From positions 1 to 64,000 of the forward strand of contig MSJI02000716.1 in NCBI GenBank assembly GCA_001931905.2: a DNA stretch of 64,000 bases, in the 5' to 3' direction. Source of the DNA: Cladosporium sp. IMV 00045. Taxonomy: Eukaryota > Ascomycota > Dothideomycetes > Cladosporiales > Cladosporiaceae. The notes under the pieces were generated by a model that worked only from the letters and a program-made list of their open reading frames with translations, did no database searches and was not told the DNA's origin. This document shows positions 43,123 through 55,065 of this stretch, one piece after another; the first letter of the stretch is position 1, and each line of letters starts with the position of its first letter. The position numbers and the translations under genes were made by a program.

Positions 43123-46032
43123 TCAGTCAGTCACCCTTCCAATCCCACCATACTCCCTCCCACTCCTCCCAGTGAATTTGCCCAGAGCATATCTCGGCAC
43201 CTCCATAACCCCCAAACCACCCAAAGCTCTCTGCCTCGCATCACCGAACCCACGAATCGAATCGGCAACGCTGGTCAAGCTCGCGCCCGCCTCGCCCATG
43301 CGGCTTGTGCGGCCTCCTAGAGAAGCGCCAACGGGAGCGCCGAGCAGGCGTGTGACGAGGTCGATCTTGGAGACTGGCGAGTGGAAAGCGACGTCGTCGA
43401 GGATGCGGCTGTGGCGTACGAGCGAGAGGATGTCGGCGAAGGTGAGCGCGGGGTTGTGGTTGTTGGTGGAGTGGGCGAGGCGGCGTTCGGCGTGGGTGAG
43501 AGGGAGGAGGAGCAGGTGGGACAGGGCGTAGAGGGTGAAGAAGACGGTCAAGGCGTAGAAGGCGGGCATGTGGGCTGAGATGAGTATCGACTGTGTCGGG
43601 ATGAAGAATTGCGCCCAGAAGACGCCGCCGGCGAGGGTGGGGAGGGTGGCTGCAAGGAGAGTGACGAATGCGAGCCAGGCTGTGCGGTAGTGGGCGTTGG
43701 ATACCGCGACGAGGGAAGCGTGGAAGGGGAGGTCGGCGTGGTAGGAGAGCAAAAGTGAGCGCTCGGCGGTTTCGCCGGAAGGCTCGGAAAGGAGAGCCAT
43801 GAAGGGCGCGAGGCGACGGTGACCGAGGTCGAAGCTGAGCCAGGTGAGGAGGCAGAGTTCTCCGAGAACGGCAGGGATAAAAGAGTAGAGGAAGTTGGTT
43901 CCCGAGTAGCCCATGTTGTTGACAGGAGCGGGAATGGAAGGGTCGAAACCAGCTGAGACTCGAGTAGAGGGCAGGTATGAGACTATGAGGAAGGCCAGAA
44001 GCAGGATGACGGCTGAGATGGCCCAGAGCGAGGTGAAGATTGGTCGGAGATACCAAGGCATTGAGATGAGTGAGTTGCTGCTAAGGGAAGAGTATGAGCT
44101 AGCCCGGCGTGGAAGCATGGCATCGCCTGAGTCTCGCTCTTTCTCATGAGAAGCACCAGTATCTGGTCGTTGGGCTTCAGGGTCAGCCTGAATCCCGCTG
44201 TCTCTTTGAGGCGTAGACTTTTCCGTGATCCTGCCATCTTCGAGGCTGTACTTCCTGACTTCTCTGCCCGCGAGTCCGTAAGCATGGAACACTTCATTCG
44301 GTCGGTGGCTTGTCCTCCACAGGCCAACTCGAGCAGCATCAACGCTCAATTCCGCGTCATCAGCTAGGGCATTCGAGCGTTCAAGCAGTACCATAAGGTC
44401 TGCGAGAGTTCTGGGATCCCATTTCATTCCGGTTTCGCGCAAGCGAAAGAGATGGATAAGAAGAGCAAGTGAAGACAGAAGCAGCAAAGCGTACAAGGCA
44501 ATCACAGGCCATACAACACCTTGCGTCGCAATCCATCTCCAAGCGCCGGCTTCAGGTGAGCCAAGAAAGTATACATTGAACGCCGAAGCAAGCAAAGGGA
44601 GTGTGAACACCTGCAGCCACGCCACCAGCGTGAAGACGCCCAACACGATCTGTCCAGCACGGAAGTGACGGAGCGATGAGGGGAAAAGGAAGTTTGTCTG
44701 GTAGAGTGGTAGGTCTGCGCCTTCTTCTCTCGTGCGCTGAGATGGTGAGCTGAGCGCGAGAAAAGGAGAAATGCGGGTGACAGCGATCTGGATCTGAAAG
44801 AGCCATAGCAACAAAAACGTGCCGAGGAGTGTCGGCAGGTAGTTGAAGATGAAGTACCGGCCATTTCCAAACCCAGTGTAATTCCAGAGGCCGGTGTTGA
44901 TGAGTGACCAGATTGTTGTGAATAGAAGCGCGGCGAGGTAGAGCAGAACAAGCGCGATGAAGAGACCGAGCTTTGCAGGCCGGAGTATGCCTGGCAAGAA
45001 ATGCAACGGTCGTGAAGTGTCCGCGGCACAGGGAAGGAAAACATCAGGGCCTTGTGGACTGGCGAGAGGTTCCCTCCCAAGAAATTGTGGCGTAGATTTG
45101 CGGCGTGGGCTTCGTGTGGGTATTTCTGGCGAACCAGGTTCGTCTGCCAAAGTTGGATCCTCACCCAGAATCTGTTCAGCTTTTGAACGATGGCGTGTGT
45201 TTAGAGGAGGTAAGGCTGAGATGGTGCTCTGTTGGGCTTCATTGCTCTGCATCGTAGGAGGCAGAAGTGGTCGTGATAACGGTTGCTGCGAATATCTACC
45301 AGTCACTGGGTAAAGCGGGTTGTTACTCCGCGCTCTATCCGAGTCGGCGTACCGCCTTGAACCTCTCACTTCTTCGTCTCGTGTTAGTTGATCGAGAGCA
45401 AATCGAACATATTGCTCATCGTGCGGCCCAGGAGTAGGTGGTGAGCCGAAGTCGCTACGCTCGGCTATGATAGATTGCTGCTGTTGCTGGGGTTGGGTTG
45501 GAGAATTGGGGTTCTCCATGACAGTGCTAGGAACAGGCTTCCTTCGGAATCTACTGTCATTTCTGAAATTGAGCGGTGCAGGCATAGCGGCAAGCTGTCG
45601 TTCTCTCGAATTCAAGCTGTCGTTACTTTGGGATCGGTGCCCGAGGCCTCTCAGCGCCACGGGATCAGGGTTGCCGTCATCTACAAGAGCCAGGTTGTCG
45701 CGTGACTGTGCTGGAGTACGGTACCGCGAGGGTGGAGTGGAATACCGGATGATGGTTGCTTCCGAGTGCTCGGGATCGTTGATGTGGTGAGGGATGTAGG
45801 TGGATGAAGAGGAAGAAGGTGAAAGAGAATAGTAGTCCTCCGAGGCAGTGATGGATTGCTCGGACCGTCTGTGTACAATGCTGGGATTTGAAACTGCCAG
45901 GGGATGCTAGGTTAGTGCCTGGATACTGGGTATAACTGGGCATATCGGATGGGGCAAGTTACGCATACCGTTTGTGTTGCGTATGGCAAGCAGGCGGTCT
46001 TGAGCGGAGGGTGGCGGATTGAGGAAAGACAT
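43123..46032 (-). CDS. DUF3433-type multi-pass membrane protein
   Basis: Two exons on the minus strand: 46032-45969 and 45893-43123, giving 944 aa. The 75-nt intron has donor GTATGC, branch CACTAAC and acceptor GGCAG, and joins MSFLNPPPSAQDRLLAIRNT to the long exon. The first ~290 residues are disordered with a Gln run. Two similar halves follow, each starting with a membrane pair (LGLFIALVLLYLAALLFTTI; SLWAISAVILLLAFLIVSYL) and two further segments, for about eight helices in all. The repeated ISPFLALSS / LAPFMALLSEP and LADLMVLLERS / FADILSLVRHS motifs fit fungal DUF3433 proteins, whose function is not known to me. Confidence 0.75.
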
Positions 46033-46791
46033 TGTTGCCTGTACCTCAGACACCGTGTCTAGCAGACGGTGCTGTTAGTGCTGGAGGTAGTGACAACGAC
46101 ACCAGGATGGTGGAATGGGAGAAAGACATTGACATTGTTACATGGGCGCCTTGGTAATGGGTGGCTACAGACAAGCGGCCAGCATGATTGCGAGGCGGCT
46201 GGGAGAAGTGGCTGGGAGTGGGTGGATGTGGGAATACCGGGCTTGCGTGTGAGAGAGCGATCTGGCGGGAGAGAATCATTTTTGTACTTGCATATGCATC
46301 ATGTACTACGTGTTTGGGCAGTCGACTGGTTTTCTCTTGTGGTGCGTTGTCCAGCATGGTGAGTTATCACATTACACCGCAAGAGAGAGGTATTGGTGCC
46401 CGCTGGCGTTGGGCGACCAAACAAACTTCCACACGACTGGGAGACTGGGCAGCCAGCAGCAGCAGTCGCGGCCTCTGCTTGAGCTCGAGCCTCGGCTGAG
46501 ACATGTGGCTGGGTAGTGAGCGTTAGCTCCCGCGCGGCCCGCTGCGTCCCGTCGCCGATCTCCAGTTCTGCGTCATCTAAGTTATCGCTGGGAAAGAGGG
46601 CAGGCAGATAGAAGCTGCAGTACAAGCATTATTCTTATTATCTATTACCTTCGGACAGCCGAAGCATTCTCGGGAAGCACTGCGGCCGCGCATTGATCGT
46701 GACAACCCACCTATCATGTGCCCCGGCCACCACTCGTAAAGTCCGTTGGAAGCGCCTGGTTTCGCCACCTCGCACTATTCGCTCTGCAACC
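46033..46791. promoter_or_regulatory. divergent intergenic region, DUF3433-type / F-box gene
   Basis: 759 bp between divergent starts. ORFs in it are short and unsupported. Confidence 0.4.
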
Positions 46792-48197
46792 ATGGCGTTG
46801 GACCAGCAGTCGAACTGGGACATCATGATGGCTGACAACCTGGCCAAGGTGCAGCTAGAGTATGGCCAGGGCATGGGCATAGACAAGGACGTCGATATAC
46901 ATATACCTGGATCGTCGCGGCAGGCCAACGATGACATCCCAGAGACGACCACATGGACTGGCGAGCCGATCTATCTCCCGGACGAAGTCGTCCTGCAAAT
47001 TCTCGAATACCTAGCGCAGGTACCTAACGCTCAAGGCTCGCTGGCAGCAGTATGCCTCTGTCTCATCAGTGGTACAGCGCGGCTGTACCTTATCTGTACC
47101 GTTACCCAGATCTTTACGGGAACAACTTCGACAAGTTTACTAAGTCAATATGTCCGTCCATCAATCTCCATGTACGCAAAAGCCCTCTGTCAAAATTGGT
47201 CAAAGTTCTGGACATGAGCCGGCTAGTACACCAAGGAAGCAAGAGCGTGACGGCAAGACTGCTAGGCAGGACAAAAGAAACATTGGAAGTGTTTCGTGCA
47301 CCCCAAGCCTCTTTCGCCATCAACTGCTTGCCGTCCTTGGCCAAGTGCCAGAGACTTCGCTCACTGGACTTGTCTCTTGTATCGGAGTCTCCCCCCCTAC
47401 CTGATCTGTTTCGCACAGTATCGCACCTCGAAAGCCTCGAGGTTTTTAGGCTTCCGAGATCTTCAGGATTTGGGGTGCATCACAATGGTGCTGCGATTGT
47501 CTGGCCACCAAACTTGAAAGATATTGCCCTGAGTGGCGGCATTGATGCACACTTCCTCCACGGTGTAGTCGGGTTTCCTCAAACCCTCCGTAGCATCAGC
47601 ATCGAACACTGTCCGCTCGCCAAAGGCTTTGCGGTCAGTCATCTCCTCCGAATTGCAGTCAAGCCTCTCCAAAATCTCGAATACGTCAAGATTGCCCACA
47701 TGCCTCGTTTGAGTGCTCACGCCATGGACGACATTCTTTTCCTTTTACCGCAGATCAAGAAGCTCAGCATCAGCGTTGATTACATCACGCCTGCAATGTT
47801 CGATGAAGGCCACTTTAGCCATTTCCGGGATCCACTCGATGCAGGCCTGGAGAACGCGCCACAACCACCCTTCGGAGAGCCTCTGAGGCACGATCATCTC
47901 CACACACTGGAGCTTACCAACTCGGGTCACCCCAATGTCGAAGACAAGATTAGCCCGATCGATATCATGATCGCTCTGGACGAATGCACAATACCACGGC
48001 TCCGGGTCGTAAGGGTGTCGAGATCACTGAACTGGCACAGTAACTCCACTTCCGCAGACGCCGAAGCGCTGAGTGATGCATTGCAGGAAGCCAGCAAGCG
48101 AGACTGGGAGGATAGGGTCGGTGTTTTTGCTGAGATGAGCAAGGAGGCATACGACAAGGCGGACTGGGCTGAAAGAGCTGGTGTGTGGTCCTTTTGA
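46792..48197 (+). CDS. F-box protein with leucine-rich region, apparent frameshift
   Basis: ATG 46,792 opens a frame reaching the F-box core LPDEVVLQILEYLAQVPNAQ and then GSLAAVCL. The expected continuation SHQWYSAAVPYLYRYPDLYG is found in another frame, from 47,052 on, and runs to TGA 48,197. Both sides are clearly one protein, so about one base seems missing near 47,055-47,065. F-box proteins bring substrates to SCF ubiquitin ligases; the rest of the protein has LRR-like spacing (LRSLDLSLVS, LESLEVFRLP, LRSISIEHCP). Alternatives are a sequencing error, a young pseudogene, or a 50-nt intron (47,020-47,069, GTACCT to ATCAG) that would restore the frame but remove conserved F-box residues. Confidence 0.7.
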
Positions 48198-48800
48198 GGT
48201 AGGAAAGGGGTGAGAGGATCTAATGATGACCATGAATATTGTATGAAAAGGATGAGTATACATGCGCATTATTCTCCGTTCAGCACCCAAATCTTCACGC
48301 TGGCTCAATAGTCGGTGAAGCCTGTTTTCATCTCACAGCTCACCGATCAGCTGACTGCTAACCTCACTTACACCCAGCCTCCATGGATATGTCACAAGGC
48401 ACGGCGCATGCGCATTGAACGATTCACTCGCACTCATCATCTCATTCGCGTCTACCAAATCCCCCCCCTCCCTTCTTCACCCGCTTCTCTCGGTCAGTCG
48501 TTCCTTCCCTCACTCGCTCCTTCCTTCACATGCACCTGGTCAGGGAGCTCCCTCTCTCCCGCATGGGCTTGGCACTCACTGCATTTGTTATTATTTCTGT
48601 CGCCTAATCGCTTCGGCCTCTCTCCCACCACAACAACAATTCGTCGTTGCAGTCTTGAGAACCTCCCGTTTCGAGCACTACGGCATTCATTCGTTCTGCA
48701 TTTGCAACTCTCAGGCATTGCGTCCTTGTTGCTAACCGTGCAACTCAAACACTCGTTTGCCAAAAAACCCAACTTCCGTCAGCACACTCGGTACATCAAC
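48198..48800. promoter_or_regulatory. promoter and CT-rich leader of the DEAD-box gene
   Basis: 603 bp. Long pyrimidine-rich runs at ~48,455-48,530 are typical of promoters and leaders of strongly expressed fungal genes. A possible leader intron acceptor (CTTACACCCAG) lies near 48,378. Confidence 0.5.
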
Positions 48801-50751
48801 ATGGCTGAGTGGAATACCACCAACGACCACGCTACCTCGGCAACCATGGGCCTCGAAGACACCGGCAACGCAGCCGACAACACCAATCACGTCGACGCCG
48901 AGCTCGCCACCATCACCTCCGCCTTCACTCTCGAGGAGAGAGCCGCTTTCAAGGAGCATGCCAAAGAAGCGGGCTGGATCGACACCGTTCCCGCCAACTA
49001 CAACCACCACCAGAACAGCGATGAGGCTCAGTACGCTGTTTACGAGTGGGCCGAGGAGTACGGCGAAGTTGGACCTCGCGTTCCGGAGCTCGAGGAGCAG
49101 CTGTTTGGTGGCGAGTTTCGCATGAGGCAGGGTCAGCACACCCAGGCTCTGGAGCTTCCGACCACCGTCGAGGGCCCAATGAAGGTGTCCCCTATCCGTA
49201 GCGTAAGCACCAAGAAACCATTCCACCCAGACAAAAACTTCGCTGACGACCATCCCAGTTCGACAAGGCTGGCCTTCACCCAGTCCTCCAGGAGACGGTC
49301 ATGGAGATGATGAAGTACACTCGCCCAACTCCCATCCAAGCCTACACCATCCCGGCCCTTCTTCTCGGTAACGATGTCATTGCCATTGCGCAGACTGGTC
49401 AGTAATCACTACCCTTTATCTTTCAAGTCCACTTGACTAACACTCCTTAGGCTCTGGCAAGACTGCTGCCTACCTCGTCCCAATCGTCTCTCGCATCATG
49501 GGCAAGGCCAAGATGCTTTGTGCAGAGAGACCGAATCAGGCTGCCCCGGACTACAACCCGCGTTACAACCGTGTCAGGGCAGAGCCGCTTGTCGTCATCG
49601 TGGTTCCGACCCACGAGCTCGCTGTTCAAGTCTTTGACGAGTGCCGTCGCATCTGCTACCGCAGCATGCTTCGCCCATTCGCCACCTTCGGTGGGCAGCC
49701 GATGCGCTTCACGCTCGAGCAGCTCGGCAAGGGCTGCGACATCTTGATCGGCACCACCGGTCGCCTCTGCGACCTCATGAACAAGCCTGATGTGCTCAGC
49801 ATGTCTCGTGTCATCTACAGCGTCATCGACGAAGCCGACGAGATGCTCAGTGGCGACTGGGAGGAGGACCTTGGCAAGATCATGGCCGGTGGTGACACCA
49901 ACGACGACGCCGATCACGCCTACCTCATGTTTTCAGCCACCTTCCCTAAGGAGTTGCAGAAGCTGGCTCGCAAGTACATGGCTGCCGAGCACTACCAGAT
50001 CACCATCGGCCGCGCTGGGTCTTCGCACAAGAACATCGAGCAGGATGTCATCTATGTGGACAGCGACTTGAAGCTTCAAGCTTGCTACGATCTTCTCTTG
50101 GCAAACCCGCCTGTTCGCACCTTGATCTTTTGCAACAGCAAGAGAACTGTCGATGAGCTTGACGCCTACCTGTACCAGCGCAACCTCCCCACCACGTCCA
50201 TCCACTCTGATCGCTCTCAGATGGAGCGTGAAGACTCCATGCGTTCCTTCCGCTCCGGCCGTGCCCCCATCATGGTCACCTCTGGTGTCACTGCGCGCGG
50301 TCTTGATGTTGCTGGCATCGAGCACGTCATCAACTACGACCTCCCCTCTACGACTCATGGTGGCATCAACGAGTACGTTCACCGCATTGGTCGTACTGCT
50401 CGCATTGGCAACAAGGGAAAGGCCACTTCTTTCTACAACGAGCAGCGTGATGAGACCATCGCCGAGCAGCTTGTCAAGCTTCTCCTCGAGAACCAGAACC
50501 CGGTTCCAGACTTCCTCTCCCACCTCGTCCCGGAGGACGGTGTTCTTCAGTTCGACGAGGAAGAGTCGGATGACGAGGAGGATGATGAAGGCGGTGCTGC
50601 CTTTGGCAACAACGACGGCGGTGACAATGCCGCTGCCACCACTGCGGTCAACGCTTGGGGCGCCGAAGCCAACACCGCCGAGTCTGGCTTCACTGCCTCT
50701 GCTGGCTTCGCTGCTGCTGAAGCTGGCGCTCCTGCCGTGTCCGGTTGGTAA
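48801..50751 (+). CDS. DEAD-box RNA helicase with atypical motifs
   Basis: Three exons: 48801-49202, 49259-49397 and 49451-50751, giving 613 aa. It is an ATP-dependent RNA helicase core, probably cytoplasmic and Ded1-related by the Q motif and the 'R-P-T-P-I-Q' context. Motifs in order: RPTPIQAYTIPALLLG (Q), AQTGSGKT (I, split by intron 2), PTHELAVQ (Ia, His for the usual Arg), TTGRL (Ib, normally TPGR), DEADEM (II), FSATFP (III), LIFCNSKR (IV), TSGVTARGLDV (V), and HRIGRTARIG (VI, Ala for the usual second Gly). The N-terminal ~130 residues are acidic. The C-terminus is a Gly/Ala/Asp-rich tail ending APAVSGW. Catalytic residues are present, so activity is plausible despite the variants. Confidence 0.85.
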
Positions 50752-51539
50752 ATCTCTGCATCATTGCATCGTCAAGTATGCCCAGCACACTTGACCACAT
50801 GCATGCAAGCAGAACGCCTCTGGCTGACACGAATTGTGCTTTGCACGATTCGGTATGCGCCCTTTCCACTCTTGATGTTTTTGGCTACGCGATTAACATC
50901 CCAAAAAATACTGAAGCATTGTCGGATGCTTCTGTTGAATGCTGTTTTCTTGATTTTACCACACACTTTGCACGGAGAGATTGCTGGCAACATGCTTGAC
51001 TTGCATCCCTGGAAGCAAGACCAATTCAAGCTTGCAGATTGTGTCGTAGCTAGTTTCTCTTACTGAAAATGAAATGACTTTGACTCTTGCAATTTTCCTC
51101 AAGTTTTAGTACTTTTTTTCTATACACATCGGACCCGTTTCGACGAGGAAGATCAGATTTCTTACTGCTGTTAGCGAAAGGCACCTACTACGTCGTCACT
51201 GACGCAGCATTACTTGACAAACACGATAACGCTGTACACGCGGAATCAAAAAAGAGCTTGGGAGAAGCCATCCAATTTGAAGTAGTCTTTGGAATTCAAT
51301 CGTACACACAGAAGGGCCTTCCTGGTTTTATCAGAAGGCCAAAAAGAAAAAAAGGAAAAGGGAAAATCCCGCGTATAAACACAAACAACCTCATCTCTCA
51401 CCATCAAAAAGCAAAACGCCTCTGCGCGCTCCCCGAAATAGCATCGCAGTCCGTCACAAGCAAGCAAGTTTTTGTTGTTGGTTTTTCTTTTGCTCCTCCA
51501 TCCTCGAGAAAGGGAGAGGAGAAGAGGGATTCAAACACC
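50752..51539. other. convergent 3' regions of DEAD-box gene and SPT16
   Basis: 788 bp with no supported gene. Confidence 0.4.
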
Positions 51540-54500
51540 TCATCTCTTCTTCCCCTTCGGCTTGGAAGACTTCCTATCCTCATCCTCCAGGCCGCCCTCG
51601 CGATCCTTCCTCGCCGCCTTCTTCTCCATCTCATCCCAATCCTCGCCCTCATCGTCCTCGCTCAGCTCCTCATCGCTGGCCTCGGCGCTCGCCTCGTCGT
51701 CGAAATCGCTCTCCTCGTCGGACTCGCTCTCGCTCGCGAAATCCTCCTCGCTCATCTCGAACGCGCTCTCCTCTTCCTCCTCCTCGCTCTCATTGTCCGA
51801 CTCGGCGGCGAGGAAAGACCAGCCGCCCTCGGCGAAGAAAGCGTGCGGGTCCGCCACGAGGGTCTTCATGATCGTGCCCCAGTTGAGGTTGAGCGGGCCC
51901 TCGGAGAAGGGGATGTCGACGCTGTCGAGCCAGTCCTTGACGCCGTCGAGCGATTCCACGGGGATGGTGTTAATGTGCGAGGGGGGACGGGTGAAGTCTT
52001 TGAAAATCACCACCATGTCGAAATTCTTGAGGCCGAACTGCACGCGCTCCAGGTGCACGACTTCGATGTCCGTGAGGGTGATGACGAGGAAGGGCGGCTC
52101 GGTCAGCTGCACGAGGCAGTCGGTCGTGGGCTGGATGGTGACGGAGGAGCGGGCGGGCACACCGTTGAAACCCAGGTCGCGGAAGGGCATGTCGACGCTG
52201 AGGTTCTCGTTCTTGCCGGCGTCGGCGATCTTCTCGGCGAAGTTCTTGAACTCCTTGTCGAGCTGCGCGCGCCGGCGCTTCTCCTCCTGCTCCGCTTCGA
52301 ATTCCTCCTCGTCGCCGTAGCGGTGCTTGCGCTTGCGGTTGCCGGTTTCGTCGATTTGCGTGTCGGACGCTTCGCGGAAGAACTGGATGTCTTTCGTCTT
52401 CTTCTTGCCGACGATGATGGGGTTGATGAGGTGCACGTGGATGATGACGATGAGCTCGCCGACGCAGGGCTGGAAGAAGAGGTGCTTGACGTTGCTGAAC
52501 AGAACGTCGATCTTTTGACCGCCAGCCAGGTGGTGGTAGCGAAGACCGTTCTGGTGGATTTCGACGGCACCGCCGATGCGTTTGCTCTCCATCGCCGGAC
52601 GCATAAAGATGTTATCAAGACGGTGGGGGCGGCGGTTGCGGATCTCGACGAGCTTGTCCTGCTCGACGACGTCTTCCATGTCCTTCTTCTCCTGCTCCTT
52701 GCGCGTGGCAGCCTTCTTCATCTCGGTGACTTGGTCGGCAATGTCGGTCAAGTGGCGAGAGTCCTTGGATCTGAAGGTCAGAGAACGGACGAACTGCGCG
52801 TTCGGGTCTTCAAAGGGTTGGTCGTCCTTGCGACCAACACCCTGACCAGGGGAAAGGAAGTTGAGACGCAGGAAGCAGAAGTTGCCTTCGGTGGTTGTGC
52901 TGGCGTTCTTGATGGTGTTGATGTGGAAGGGGACGGGGCGTCCCATGATGGGCAAGATGATCGAGTTGTTTCTTGTGTCCGCAAGGATGACCAGATCTTT
53001 GACCTTTGTCGGTAATTGCGTGTCGTACTTGTAAGACTCGAAACGCTTGAACTTCTTCTCCACAGTGCCGTTCAGGTTGCCGGTGCCCTCAGCATACAGC
53101 TGCGCACCCTCCTTCTGCTTCTTGTCGTGCAGCTCCTTTTGATGTTCGCGACGGGCGTTCTCCTTCGCCTCGTTCTGAGTTGTGCCGCCCTGGCCGCGAA
53201 GCCTAGTCTTCTGGATGTTTGACTGAGCAACAGCGCCAACACGGCCGTCCTTCTTCTGTTTTGCAGGCTTCTTCTCTTCCTCTTCATCATCGTTGAAGAA
53301 GAAAGAAGTGCTCTCCATATCCGAAGCCGCTTTCTTGGTGAAAACGAAAGGCTCGCCTGAGCCAACAGCAGAAGCGTTGACACGGATAGTGTCGCTCAAC
53401 ATCATGGCGTACTTGGCGTCACGCTTCTTGTCCTGCGGTTGGGGGTTCTCTACGTCGGAGAATCCAGTTGTCACAGTGAGAGTCATGCCGTCCTTCAGAA
53501 CGCGGTTGTTCTTACCGTTGAGGATCATGGTCGGGTCCCTAGCCTCAATACCGATGCCTCCACCGACATTCTTCACGAACTTCTCGACAAGCTCAGGCTT
53601 CTTGGCCTTGATGACAGAGATAGCCTTGAGATAAGCGTTCTTCGCAGGAGCACCGTCCTTGAGCTCTTTGATGACGGCTTCGTGAACGTTGAGCAGGAGC
53701 TTGTAGGTGCTCTCCTGCGATTTGTTGGGGTCTACGAGGTAGGTTCTGGCGACCATCGAAGCGTATGTTTGATAGCGCAAGCCAAGAGCCGAGATAATAA
53801 CGCCGGGGTGCAAGTTGCTGTCATCCGGATCTGTCGCAAGCTTGAGATCGTAGTTGCCACCACTCATGACTGTCGGGCTGATACTCCAGTCCAGCTGTAC
53901 TGGGTCAAAGTCGGCAGCTTTCATCTGGCGGAAGAACTTGTCGTCGTCGATCTTATTTGAGATCTTGTCAGACAGTGCCTTGTGGGAGATCTTCTTGTCC
54001 TGGTCGAGGATATCCGACATTTGATCGACAAAGTAGTTGGTCATGACATGTGAAGTAGCGTGAGAGGCGTTTCTGACCGAGCGCAGCTCATTCTCGTCCT
54101 TCACGGACATGACAGAAGACAGCGCTGGGCTGATGTCCACTTCTTCGACATCCTTGCTGATCTCGCCGAATGCAGTCTTCCACTCTTGAACGAAGGGCCC
54201 ACCAGAGAGCTCTTTTGTGATGACTCCCACCTTCTTGCCCGCACCCTTGATGATCTCCAGGCAGCGCTCGAACTGTTTCTGGTTCTCCGCTGCGTCTTTG
54301 CCGCGCACGAGAATCTCCACAGGTGTCTTACCATCCTTCAGAGGCTCCAGATAGGCGGCCTTTTTCTTGGTAGTGATGATGTACATGCCCTCCAGAGTGA
54401 TGACGAAGAGCGTAGCTGGGAACTCGTAGCCGAGCAGCCAAAACTGAAGCGCATTCGCCTTGTGGAAGCCGGCCGACTCGTCAGTCTTGCCCATGACGAT

Positions 54501-54623
54501 GACAATGCTGCCGGCATCGCCAAAGACGGAGTTGCCGGATCTCTTGTCGGCCTTCCATTGGGCGATGAGTGAAGAGAGGCGGTTGTGGAAGCTAGTCTTG
54601 TCGATGCTCACTTCGTCCGCCAT
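51540..54623 (-). CDS. SPT16: FACT histone chaperone subunit Spt16
   Basis: A single exon of 1027 aa, the usual length for fungal Spt16. With Pob3 it forms FACT, which dismantles and rebuilds nucleosomes ahead of and behind polymerases in the nucleus. The N-terminal lobe and pseudo-peptidase (M24-like) domain span ~1-440 (WLLGYEFPATLFVITLEGMY, NELRSVRNASHATSHVMTNY, GGGIGIEARDP). A coiled segment AKENARREHQKELHDKKQKE lies near 480. The Spt16 dimerisation/middle region includes LRLNFLSPGQGVGRKD and EIHQNGLRYHHL. The PH-like region ~790-910 (DLGFNGVPARSSVTIQP, ERVQFGLKNFDMVVIFKDF) is followed by an acidic Glu/Asp/Ser tail ending KPKGKKR. It is transcribed towards the DEAD-box gene. Confidence 0.96.
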   Translation of the reverse strand: MADEVSIDKTSFHNRLSSLIAQWKADKRSGNSVFGDAGSIVIVMGKTDESAGFHKANALQFWLLGYEFPATLFVITLEGMYIITTKKKAAYLEPLKDGKTPVEILVRGKDAAENQKQFERCLEIIKGAGKKVGVITKELSGGPFVQEWKTAFGEISKDVEEVDISPALSSVMSVKDENELRSVRNASHATSHVMTNYFVDQMSDILDQDKKISHKALSDKISNKIDDDKFFRQMKAADFDPVQLDWSISPTVMSGGNYDLKLATDPDDSNLHPGVIISALGLRYQTYASMVARTYLVDPNKSQESTYKLLLNVHEAVIKELKDGAPAKNAYLKAISVIKAKKPELVEKFVKNVGGGIGIEARDPTMILNGKNNRVLKDGMTLTVTTGFSDVENPQPQDKKRDAKYAMMLSDTIRVNASAVGSGEPFVFTKKAASDMESTSFFFNDDEEEEKKPAKQKKDGRVGAVAQSNIQKTRLRGQGGTTQNEAKENARREHQKELHDKKQKEGAQLYAEGTGNLNGTVEKKFKRFESYKYDTQLPTKVKDLVILADTRNNSIILPIMGRPVPFHINTIKNASTTTEGNFCFLRLNFLSPGQGVGRKDDQPFEDPNAQFVRSLTFRSKDSRHLTDIADQVTEMKKAATRKEQEKKDMEDVVEQDKLVEIRNRRPHRLDNIFMRPAMESKRIGGAVEIHQNGLRYHHLAGGQKIDVLFSNVKHLFFQPCVGELIVIIHVHLINPIIVGKKKTKDIQFFREASDTQIDETGNRKRKHRYGDEEEFEAEQEEKRRRAQLDKEFKNFAEKIADAGKNENLSVDMPFRDLGFNGVPARSSVTIQPTTDCLVQLTEPPFLVITLTDIEVVHLERVQFGLKNFDMVVIFKDFTRPPSHINTIPVESLDGVKDWLDSVDIPFSEGPLNLNWGTIMKTLVADPHAFFAEGGWSFLAAESDNESEEEEEESAFEMSEEDFASESESDEESDFDDEASAEASDEELSEDDEGEDWDEMEKKAARKDREGGLEDEDRKSSKPKGKKR

Positions 54624-55065
54624 CTTGGGCGAAAGTCGCCGGTAGTGGAGTTGCTGTATGTGTCAAGAATTATGTTCGTGGTTGGTGAAGAGCCAGTCGC
54701 AATTTCGGTCGATAAGCTGCACGAATGTCGATGTTCTGTTGCGGGTGGGTATGAGAGTGAGGATGGGTGGTTTGGTGATGCGACGGAGGGGAGCAACGCC
54801 AAATATTGAGAGACAGAGCTCGGAGTTGTAGGCAAGCGCGACGACGCGCTCCGGCGCGAAGTGATGGAGTGCCTCAGGCTTCATTCCACTTTGAGGTCCA
54901 TCCCCGTTCTTCTCCGAAGGCTTGTGATAGAGGTCAGGCGTCAGGCGTGGCTGAGATAGTCAACTATTTGATATATATACACATTTCCAAACCCGGAAAT
55001 CCAATCAACGCACATGTCGTGATGGATCGGATACCTCCGCCTCATCTCATATATCACCGCATAGA
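54624..55065. promoter_or_regulatory. divergent promoter SPT16 / mitochondrial carrier
   Basis: 442 bp between divergent starts; a TATA-like TATATATACAC lies at ~54,972, about 95 bp before the carrier ATG. Confidence 0.45.

Noticed and set aside
43241..44056. A 271-codon minus-strand ORF
   Set aside because: Off-frame shadow inside the DUF3433-type gene.
43123..46032. Identification of this membrane protein as the mating fusion protein PRM1
   Set aside because: Tempting beside MAT, but the two-fold internal similarity and motifs fit DUF3433; PRM1 features were not seen.
51087..53015. A 642-codon plus-strand ORF
   Set aside because: It lies antisense to SPT16, whose 1027-aa product is unmistakable. 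The ORF is Leu/Val/Glu-rich, as expected when the complement of acidic codons is read.
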